Origin: Bolinopsis microptera
Lineage: Eukaryota; Ctenophora; Tentaculata; Lobata; Bolinopsidae
Assembly: GCF_026151205.1 (NCBI RefSeq)
Contig: NC_087079.1
Span: 10,034,635-10,098,634 of the forward strand
Length of the DNA stretch: 64,000 bases
Direction: 5' to 3'
A model generated the notes under the pieces. It searched no databases. It was given only the letters and a program-made list of their open reading frames with translations, and was not told the origin of the DNA. Positions 50,201 to 62,200 of this stretch are shown in pieces. The position numbers were made by a program, and so were the translations under genes. Positions within the stretch are counted from its first letter, which is position 1. Every line of letters starts with the position of its first letter.

Positions 50201-53200
50201 ATCAGGTACATATCTCATTAAGTGTTTCAGGTGAAGACTGTACTACCATGTTTCAATCTGACAATGTGTTTCAGGCTGCTCCTATGACTGCTAAGTACAT
50301 GAACAATCTCTTCTCTATCGAGATGTGGGGAGGCGCTACATTCGACGTGGCTTTAAGGTTTGTCTTCAAATTATTATGTACACTATCATATATAATTACC
50401 ATAATCAATAATATACAGTGAAATATCAATTTCCGGACTCAGGACCTGTTGATTCCGGACATTACTGGACCATCTTTTAGTTGTCTGGCTAATCAGATAA
50501 CCACACATCAGGTTTCTACACGAATGCCCTTGGAGGAGATTAGAAAGACTAAGAGAGGCTGTACCCAACATTCCTTTCCAGATGTTGCTGAGAGGAGCAA
50601 ATGGAGTTGGATACACTTCATACCCTGACAACGTGGTAGGTTACTGACAAGTTACCATGACAACGTAGTAGGTTACTGACAAGTTACCCTGACAAAATGG
50701 TAGGTTACTGACAAGTTACCCTGACAACGTAGTAGGTTACTGACAAGTTACCCTGACAACGTAGTAGGTTACTGACAAGTTACCCTGACAAAATGGTAGG
50801 TTACTGACAAGTTACCCTGACAACGTGGTAAGTTACTGACAAGTTACCCTGACAACGTGGTTGATTTACTAACGCAATGTCTTCCAAATTTCATGTAGTT
50901 TGTTGAGCCATATCGTGCTGTGTCATCTTGTAAGTTTAAATCAATTTTTTTATCCTTATCTTGTTTTATCCTTTTAGGTGTACGAGTTTGTAAAGCAGTC
51001 CTCGGAGGCCGGAGTTGATATCTTCAGAGTGTTTGACTCCCTCAACTTCGTGGACAATATGCTGCTAGGTAGACTTTCAACTTCAGACCTTGTTATATTG
51101 CCCAGAATCACGTGATATTTCTAATTGAACCTCCAGTATAAGACAGTATGTTCTTCTTCCTCCAGTTTTTTAAACGGGATAATGGACCTATCCATTTTAA
51201 TCATAGTATTGTACTGCTATTGTAACATAAACCATGGTATTGTAACATAAACCATGGTATTGTAACATAAACCATGGTATTGTAACATAAACCATGGTAT
51301 TGTACCACTAATAATAGTACATTTAACCAGGGATAGATGCAGTGAGACAAACTAAAGGAGTAGCAGAGGCTGCTATCTGTTACACAGGGGACCTATCAGC
51401 TACTAATGGTGGAGGCAAATACAACATTGATTACTATCTTAACTTAGCAAAGGTACAACATTGATTACTATCTTAACTTGGCTAAGGTATGGTCACAGTT
51501 GTGCAGCTTAATAGTTAATATTGCTGTGTGACAGCAAGGTCCTCTTTAACAATCGTGAAATCGTAATGATATATTGTTGGAGACTTTGGAATCTGTCTGA
51601 CGAATTAAAATCTAGTCAAATGCTTTTATCGTCGTTGTACAATATCTTTGCATATCTATTCCTCTGTAGATTAAGTATATCTTACTAACTACTGCCTACT
51701 CAATATCTCAGGTATTTGTTGAAGCAGGAGCCCACATTCTCTGTGTAAAAGATATGGCAGGGTTACTGAAACCGGCTGCGGCGACTACACTAATCTCAGC
51801 GCTTCGAGCGGAGTTCCCGGATACGCCGATACACGTGCACACACACGACACTGCAGGTATACATTATACATTGTACATCCTGTATACACTATACATCCTG
51901 TTCAGGGTCATAGTTAATTGTATTTGTATACACGGTGGTTATGTCAATAAGCTCAGACTAAACTGAATTATAAAAAGGTTTCAGGTTAAATTTCCTTGTT
52001 ATGTTCGTTCTAGTTATTAAAGTTTGTCGCAAGTTTAATTGTAGATATTACATGCACATGTTGATGTAAGATCAGGCGATTATTTATGATAGATATTTTC
52101 AAGTTCAACAGTTATTCTCAGTCCGATTATATGCATAATAATATGGTAATGTTTGTAATCCAGAATATCCATACATTCAACAAAGACTCTCTTTTAACCT
52201 GGAACAATTTTACTTGCAAGGATCACGATTCTTCCAGTTCGCCTGTCATAGACTAAATTTGAATTTCTGTGGTGATATTTATCGAATTTTCGTTACAAAG
52301 AAATCAATTTATTAATTAACAGCATTTTATCAAATTAAGGAAACGACTAAATCACACTATAGTGTCACCAATAAAACGAAGGGGAAATATGAACTAGAAA
52401 ACTCCAATTTTGGTAGATCTATAAACGGTTTTAAATCGGTAATAAAAATTCATCATTCTTTCGCAACTACTTGTGGTCACTGTACTGAAAGTTTTCTGTT
52501 TTATAGGATTGATGATATGACGATGAATAATATTTATTTAGGAACTCCCGCGCCTTGGGCTGATTACGACAATTGTAATTTGTATGTAAAAAGGTGGGCA
52601 TCGACAATACTTCCGCGCGCGCGCGATTGGACGTGACGCGCGATGCAATGCTTCATTATAATATAATTTATATTATGATATTTTCGGCGACATATCAGAT
52701 CAGCTGTTCAATCTTTCAGTCCGTTCTTGCAAACTTGTTAAGGCAGATTCGTCCGAGTGCCGATGTTTTACCTGATGTCTCCACAGATATACAGTTGTAT
52801 TTAATTGAGTCTATAGCCACCACTGTACCAAAGTATCGGCCATCTCCAGATATAAATCTATGTATTTACTATTTCTCGCTTCCTTGTGTTATTTTTCTCA
52901 GATTATTAAAGTTGAAGTCTCAGTTCACTGATTCTAAAAATGTAAGGCCCTATTATGCATTTTATCACTCATCTTGATCTTATACCACGATAAGTCAGCA
53001 CAACGTCGTTTAGTAATGTTAAATCCCAAACTTTTGTGAAGAGTCAAGAGTGAACAACTCCCGAGATTCGAGAATAACATACACTGAGCGAATTTTCTGA
53101 GAACTGGCATGAAAGCAAATTTATAATTCGTGATTCATTTCGGTATTAATCAACTTGAAATTATCATGTTAACATCTAAAATCCCAAATATTTCAATGTG

Positions 53201-56200
53201 CTTTCTATCGAATTAATGCAATTTTACGTTATATCACGAATTGTCGTGGATACTGGATATCCTCGAATTTGTATTTTTATAATTCATCGCAAGGATTCAC
53301 CTTAGTATAGGTCACTGTGAGGCTGTCTGATTTGAAGGACTATCAAAGAATTCACAACGCTGACAACAATTTTTATCAGCTCTCAAAAACTTAAACAAAA
53401 ATCCCTCCACTATTAAAAGAGATGCAGCTTTAAATTGTTTGATCACAAAATTTAATCATAACGTGGGGGCTTTCAATTGAATTGCAGATCTTCAAATATC
53501 ACTTGTTCATGCTGAATAGTTCCAAATGTATTTTGTTGAATGTTACACTCGTCCTTATGTTAGTAAAGTCCCGGCATGTGTCCAAAGCGTACCTCGCATA
53601 TTTCCTCTCTCTTTTACTCCTCTAGGTCCTCATCAATTGCCCTTAACTTGGTGTCTCCTCTCTTAAAAGAAACGTTTTTAGAAGTTGTGGTCGGATAAGT
53701 GATGTAGGCCGACGTCGATTGCTTCATCTCAGAAAAAAGTTGCTTTTTCTCATTGATCGACTTTCTGATACTTTCTGTGGCCTCATCTTGGAAAATTATC
53801 ATGGCTATGAATAAAAGAGGACCCTGCATGCCCGATAGAACGATGAACAGATATTGCACGAAGGCTCTGAAAGCTACAGGGCCCACAGCTAGCCCAATAA
53901 CGATCCAAGGTAGCCCTACTGACACTGCAACTACCATCATAGCCCTCGCTGCCTTTATTACATTTGTATTTCCTTTACCAAGTCTCGCTGATTTGATAAT
54001 CACTCTCGCCACCATACCAAAGCACACGCAATTGAACAGTAAGATCAGGTATCCAGGTGCTAGGAACCCGATGTATCTCCATGGATTTTCAACCCAACAG
54101 CTTGTTCCGTTTTCTTTGCTTGCTCCGACGTAAGGCATGGTGTATCCGTCCTTGTTCTGGACTTTGAACAGAAGTAATGCTGCAACTGGGAAAACTGCTG
54201 GACAAACCCAACTGATTACAGCGCACTTGTGAAAGTAATATTTATCCGTATTTCCAAAAGTCTTGATTGCGTTCGCGATCTTTTTGAAGAAGGTCCAAGC
54301 AATGCAACCCATCCAGAAGAAAGCGGAGAGAAAGAAGTACTGAGTCAGGGTTACTCCTGCCACACATCCGGTGTTTAAAGACAAAAGAGGATCTCCCGAT
54401 GCGTCCACAGTTATTCGGGCGGAAGCGGAAAGTGAGGCGAAGGATACGTGCCCAAGTATCAGAGTTAAGATTAAGCTGAGTTGGATTGCCACCAGCTGTT
54501 TATTCCTCAGCTTCTTGAAAGGAGCTACCAGGCAGAATGTCAGCGAGAGGAACATTATATTTATCAATCCTACGATATAGCTGACCAGCTCTTGTGTATC
54601 AGTATCGGTTATTTTTGTTGGGCTCATCAGAATAGCAAAGCTTGTTGTGTGAGAACAGTTGCAGGTGCAGGTTTCGTCTTTGTTGATAATGGTTGTGCAA
54701 CCGTTAGTCATCCATTCGTCAGTTGTAGTGTTTAAATAGACACACTGACTTTCCATAGTGTATCCTTCGTGCTCTGGGTATTGCTTTAGCTGGAATGTCA
54801 GTGAGAATGAGGATTTGGGTACTTTTTGAGTGTTCATGAAGTTTACTGACACGATCGGAGAACCGATAGTGTCGTTGATACCTTGAGGTTTTGGCAGAAT
54901 GTCTTTGAAAGATTCATCCATTACAACCACGTTAGCCCTCTGTCCTTCTTGGGTCCCAAAGTTAATTCTTACAGGAAGATTCACTTTTGGTACGGCTTTC
55001 GGAGCATCTAACTTTACCCCTTCTCTCTGTGAAACGATTGACTTTGCCAACATTGAAGCTGTCGTGATATTACTGCCCTCTTTTAACGTCATTGACACGG
55101 CTTCGATAATCTCTATAATTTCAGAATTCTTTTTCTCGTTGCTAAATTCGGGTTTACTGTTTTTAACGATTTCAATTATCTCCATAATTGCTGTACTAAG
55201 TCCCTCAATGTTTGTTGAAGCATTTTTCAAGAGATGTTTGATGGATGACAATAATTGTATTAATTGTTGGGCATTTTCTGGTGACAGGGAAACATCTGAA
55301 TTCACGATAACATTGAACCCATTTATAACACCTTGGATATTGCCAGATTTGAATGCCCCGTTTAAAATGTCCATGTATTCAGATGTTTTGGACTGACAGC
55401 TGTCCAAACGTTCACATCTTCTGCAGGGCGGCCGATCTCCGTTAGTAGAATGCCATCCAAGTGTACAACCTGAAAAATACAACAATTCACTGCTTCAAGA
55501 CTTCTACTTCTATACTTTTTAATGTTTTGTTGTGACAATCATTCTGACTAAAATTACACCTAAAAAGGGTAATATTCCCTGCTACTTAATTTAAAGGTAA
55601 AGTATAAAAAGTAACTTACTACAACTAGTAAAGTTAGCATTAGCTTCGGAACCAGCCGGGCAGGTAGTGCACTCTGTTGAACCGACTTCACTGACAGTGT
55701 TTACTCTGCAGTTTGCACATGTAGTCATATTATAGCTTCTGTACTGACCGGCAGGGCATTCTTCTGAAACATACAATATTTTGAAAATATGTATGTTATA
55801 CAAGGAAACGATGTAAAAACTCGTAATCTCGTGAATCAAATAAAATCTGAATGAATGCAGTTTTTGATCAGTTCTCATCAGAATAATTACAAAAGAAATG
55901 AAATATCAAACATTTTAAATTCCTTTGTGAAAAGAATGGTGCTAACAAAAGCAAGTGACAATATCCAAACTTATAATTTAATCCATTTTTACCAAAGAAA
56001 CAATCATCTGATGTAGATCCAGCTTCAGAAACCATGCCCTCAGGACAACTCGTACAAGAAGAAGCTCCATCAGCACTGAAAGTGTTCTCTCCACATTGTT
56101 GACATCCAATGTCTGTCATGTAGTTTCCAGCCGAGCATGGTGCTGCAAAAAGCGTACAAGTAGAGACCAGAAAAATGAGTTCATAATCTTACTAAATCGA

Positions 56201-59200
56201 AGATATTAATTTGAACTGTCAAATAATACAAATTTAATCACTCTTATTCTTACCAAAGAAACAATCCTCCTCTGATCTAGATCCAGCAGTAGACACCATA
56301 TCCTCAGGACAACTTGTACAAGAAGAATCATTATCAGTACTGAACGTATTCTCTCCACACTGTTGACACCCATTGTCTGTCATGTAGCTTCCAGCCAAGC
56401 ATGGAGCTGAGGAACAGTGATCAAGACCAGAAAAATGACAGTTTTTTAAAGAATTAAAGATACAATTTTGAATAGATTTAATATCGTTTACTTAGCTCTT
56501 AGTGATCAGCGGTCAAATGGGACAAATTTAGTTAGTCTTACCGAAGGAACAGTCGTCCTCTGATGTAGATTCTGTTGCTGAAACCATGTGCTCTGAACAA
56601 TTTGTACAAGAAGAAGCCCCCTCAGCACTGAAAGTGTTCTCTCCACATTGCTGACATCCAATGTCTGTCATGTAGTTTCCAGCCGAGCATGGTGCTGCAA
56701 AAAGCGTACAAGTAGAGACCAGAAAAATGAGTTGACAATCTTATTAAATAATTAAATCGAAGATTTTATTTTGAACTGTCAAATAATACAAATTCAATCA
56801 CTCTTATTCTTACCAAAGAAACAATCCTCATCTGATGTAGATCCAGCTGCAGAAACCATGCCCTCACGACAACCGGAACAAAAAGAAGCTCCAGCAGCAC
56901 TGAAGGTGTCGTCTCCACATTGTTGACATCCATTATCCGTCATGTAGTTTCCGGCCGAGCATGGTGCTGCAAAAAAAGCTTAAAAGTAGAGACCAGAAGA
57001 ATTAACAGAAATTTTTGTAAATTGGAGATATGTTTTTGAACTGTCAAATAGTAAAAATTCAATCACTCTTACCGAAGGAACAGTCGTCCTCTGATGTAGA
57101 TCCAGCTGCAGAAACCATGTGCTCTGAACAATTTGTACAAGAAGAAGCTCCAGCAGCACTGAAAGTGTTCTCTCCGCATTGCTGACATCCACTATCCGTC
57201 ATGTAGTTTCCAGCCAAGCATGAGAATGTAAGAGCAGCCAGAGATTCTGATGGTTTTTGTGAAAAAAAGAGAACGATTTATCGTAATATAGTTAATGAAT
57301 TTGTTGTAAATTTTTGTTCCCTATTTCATTTAAACTATTCGAACAGTCTTCACCGAAGTGGGATACATATTATTTTAGCACCTGTTGTCGTTGATCCTTG
57401 ATCCAACACTGCTGATGTTGTTGATTGTGGTTTAGTCTCTGAACTCTCGGTACTTCCTGAACAAAACGAATAACTGAATTCTTATAGGTACAAATATTTT
57501 CGATTTTCGGAACGAGATTCATCAATAAATGATTTGTATCATTTTGATAGATTAACAACTTGGAAACCAATTATATCTTACCAACAATTAGCACATCAGT
57601 AGTTGCTGTCGTAGGCGGGGGCGTAATTGTGGGAAGAATTTGATCTTCTGAAAGATTTTTCATTTTGAAAAAATGGCAGCCAACTACCAAAAGTGCATGA
57701 ACTTTGATAGGGAGTCGCCAATTGATTTACTTATTACTTGCAAAAATAATTGAGCTGGGAATGATGAGGACTACTTTAATATGTTGACTTTAATGATTTG
57801 TTTACTTCATATATATACTAATAAGTTCTAAATAACGGATAGTGTAAACACAACGCTGCTATCTAATCTTTCTCTAAAGAAACACAATTATAAAACTTGC
57901 ATTCTGCGCCGATTTGCTCTGTAAAAAAAATATTCCTAATCTAAACATTCCCATGTTGGAACTACATGTTCTTACCTTTTCTTAGTCCTATAACAGCAAT
58001 CTCGCGAACTGGCAGTACCCAAGCACTGCTCTTCACATTAATGGTGATAATGTCTCCGTATATACATTCCGGACGAATCAGTTCTGATGACACATGAGCT
58101 TGCTCAGTAGCGGTACTGACTGTTGCGGTGTAAAGACGGCAGAAAGTGTAAGAACCCTTACACTCGCATGTCCTGCCCGAGCATGTCCATGTCCCTACAT
58201 ATGGGCTCCTTGTGAAGAACAAAACCTGCTGAATACAGTGCACCTGATCAAAGAATACCTTAAACCAAGGGTTGGTACCTCCGCCTGCTATTAGTACAGG
58301 TATGGCATTGGTCTCCGGGTCCAAGTCAATAGCGTTGGAAGCCCCGTGCTGCTCCTGTTTAGCCCACGCAGCTCCGGACTGTTCAGCGCGTACTGGTACA
58401 ATCTCACCAGCTAGTCTTTCTCTTTCTAAAACAACAAATATTTCAATGAAACCCAGACCGGTCTTAACCCAACAAAAAGCAATAAATATTTTGGATATGC
58501 CAATGTTTTTAATATTTCATAAAATTAAAATCAGCACGATAGGTGTGGATACTCGTGAGGTAACCCATATTTGTTCTGACTCGTGATCAAAAGCTGGCAG
58601 TCATCCAATGTAATTATGCCATTAGCTGAAACCACGTGCTCTATAAAATTGGTTTCACCAACTAAAAACTTTCAGCTTTTGGTGACATTGAAACAGAAGA
58701 CACTGATATCAGAGAACAATTGCAAATTTGTGTGATCATAGTCTAGACGTCCAGTGAGCTCGTGGTGAACAAAAGAGTATTGCATTTTGATTTTTAGCAC
58801 GTGAGTTTAAAATCAGGGTCAACCCCAATTCGGAAAGAGCCCGAATGGACGAGCATTAACTAAAATGCTCGTTCGGCTTGACCCCCAATCAAAATTCTTT
58901 GGGTTGCACTGACTACTTTATACTTCATTGAACAAGTCAAGACAACAATTTGTATACTTAAAATGTTAAAAACGTGTCCAAATGTGTGATCTTACCTTGA
59001 GTAGCGAGGAGTGGAAGATAAATGATATTGAAAATCACAAAGTGTATAACAAAGTAGCAAGCCATGTTATTGATCATAGATCCAATCATGTTGGCAGATC
59101 ATGAGTTATAATCAAAGTTCCTTTCAACAACACGACCATTTAGCAATCGCAGCTGAAATTGAAACAATAGGGAATGATTGAGAAATAAACATTATCCATA

Positions 59201-62200
59201 CGACTTTATATTACTACCTCATACTACGAGGCGTTAGCGGAGTCGTTGGATTGCATTATCATATCATTTTGTCATTACCAAAATATCATTCTGCGCTATT
59301 ACTTTTGCCTAACAAAAGCGTCGTTCCTCACGAGGAATAGCATCAATTAGCACAACAGACAATTACTATTTTAGTGAAGTAAGCTTGTAATATTGTACCA
59401 CAAGTGTAGTCGGCTGCCTCCTTTCTGCTTGAGAAGAATAAGCTTAGTAATACTTAATAGTAAACATTTGACAAATGGCACTAATGATCAACAAATGGGT
59501 AATGAAAGGAAAAAACATACTTTTTCTCAGATACCTATTGACTGACTAAAAGGTGAACACAAGCAAGAGAAACTGATTTAAGTTTTAAGATTTTTTTTTC
59601 GCCACCACTTTAAAGCATGACCGTCAGCCTTTGTACCCCCTTAAATATATAATGTTTAGTTTAGATTCATCAGAAGTCGTTTGGCAGGTTTATTTATAGA
59701 ATTTCATAGTTCAAAATATTATAATTTGATGTTGAAGATGACAGGAATACATAATACCTATAAAGAGATTTTTACGCAATTTGCACAAAAAAGCGCTTGC
59801 ACTGATAAATTAAATTCGGTTAAAAAACCCAAATTCGTCGATTTCGTGCGACCGATTTCATTCTCGGCATCATTTCGCGTTTGAATACGGTAATTCAAAT
59901 TGATATCATTTCCTTTTGTTTGAAAAAAGGAGACATTGTGCATTGGTGACAGTCCACTATAACCAATATATAATATTCTGGTTTTAGAATAGTGAATAAC
60001 AATTCGGCACATAAAAGAAGAATTTGTATAGATAAACAGGCAAAAGGAACGTTTCTATTTCAGATAGAAACTGCAGTGCGGGATTAATCCGATAGACAGA
60101 CCCGAGTTCGCAGTGTTATCACGTGACAGTGCCGTCACAAACAATTGAATAAATCATTAGTGAAAAAAGTGTATCTATTTTAGATGAGTCGGCCTGCAGT
60201 ATGAGTCATGTGAATAAAATTACTAATTAATGGTGTAAAATCGATTTAAAAAGTTGTCACTTTGTCAAAAAACAAGTTTTAAAACGGTTAACTTGATGAC
60301 GTCATCCATTGGCAATGATAGTGTCAAATCATTTTTATAGATAAAGTAAACTGAAGTCTAAATAATTATCTTCAAGATCTGTGGCCGGAAATGGCTGTAT
60401 CTTTTATACTTATATATGCACAATTTCAGATCTCTAACTCAATTTTAACATGGTTTTCAAGGCACCTGAATATGGAGATTTTTGGTTTTATACCGAATTT
60501 CGTATAACAGTGCTGGCGCGTATTTTACGCAAATTTCTTGAAAACCTCTAAATAACTATTTCTTATTCCTGTCAAAGCTTGTTATTTGTCTGATATTAGC
60601 TGGCTTTAACTTGGTATCTTCACTCATAATCCCGGAGAGATATATAAAGCAAAGGGCTTGACATGTTGTAAATCGTAAAATTCATACCCAACAAAATAAA
60701 ATGATAAGCGTTCAATAAAAATCTGCTTCCCAAGAGAACGTCCAATACATCAACAATCAACATATAAAAAAAGTAAAAACACGTGTCTATATGCAAAAGG
60801 AAATCTATAATTGAAAAAAGGGAAATCAACCTGGCGGCTTCTTTCTAATCCGCGACAGTCCTGCCAACAATGATCATTGTGATTGAGCACGTACTACAAA
60901 TTCGGCTGGTCCAATTTAATCAAAACTAATTGTAATGATCTTTTCTATTAATAATCTTCATTGTAAAGCACCGAACATCATCTGAGCAATAAAGCATGGT
61001 CTGAATACGATATAACATCCGGTGAAATTGTAGCTTAACTTCCATCTGTGCACGTGTTCATCCAACGATGGCCAATATTTGTCAATAATCAAGAAACAAA
61101 GCTTGAAGTTAAACTACACGTACCGCAGGCATGCCACCGGAATATACGGGTAACTGTCACTTGTCAGCCAAGATCTGCCACAAATTATTTTGGTGGAAGC
61201 CATCAAATTCAATCATGGTTTGAAATCATTATTGCAGTTTTCTACACAGAAGTGTCCAGAAAAAGGTGGTTTAAATAGTCAAAGTGGTAAAGGTGGTTAA
61301 CACAACATTATCACCCAGGTACCGGAGTTGCGAGTATGGTGGCATGTTATCAGGCTGGAGCTGATATAGTCGACGTCGCAACGGATGCTATGTCTGGGGT
61401 AACCTCGCAACCTAGCATGGGGGCTGTGCTTAACTCCCTGCCTGCCATAAACTCTGACTTTGACCAGGAGAGACTGTTCGAGATTAATAATTATTGGGAA
61501 CAGGTGGGTTCTACTTTGTGAAAGTTACATTTTAGTGTCATAATTATTTTATAAGCTGTTGTAACGACGATTGATTATTTAGTTGGGTTAGTTGGATAGA
61601 GTCTGTTGTGTTTTATCATTTCAGTTGTATATCTGTATCAGCTGTAATGATTCCAAAAACGACCGTAACATAAGCCCCCTACAAGAAGTTTTATCAAACG
61701 TTTTACCGAACCTGTTTTATCTTGTAACGGAAGAATTCTTTGCTTTCAGATAAACCTGCACAGATTTGTTGTAACCCAGAATAACCTAGAATAACCCAGA
61801 ATAACCCAGAATTACCCAGAATTACCCAGAATAACCCAGATTTTATCTCAGGTTCGACAGCTTTACAGGTGCTTTGACCCAGGCACCCAGGCTACCAACA
61901 CTGAGGTCTATAAACACGAGATTCCGGGGGGCCAGTATACCAACATGCTCTTCCAGGTAATTATATTTGTTTGTTTGTTTGTTTGTTTATAGAACCCGTC
62001 CCCAATCTCGTATCGGAAAATGACTAAACTCAGGTCTGAGTGTGAATACGGGTGGTACCTGCAAGAGTGTTCATTAAGCATTTAGAGTTCTGTAAAACTG
62101 CAGTTACAATTGTGCTAGAGTATTTTTAGTTTATACGATTGGTATCAGATATATATCCCTACATGCTTCCAAAATTTGTAAAGCCGTAGTACATACATAT

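Noticed and set aside
52594-52977. 127-aa ORF in pyruvate carboxylase intron 19
   Set aside because: No recognisable family, signal or start context, and it lies beside a CGCGCG-rich repeat patch.
53753-55396. Plus-strand ORFs (126, 165, 84 aa) opposite the receptor
   Set aside because: Antisense shadows of the 7TM/GAIN exon, with no family resemblance.
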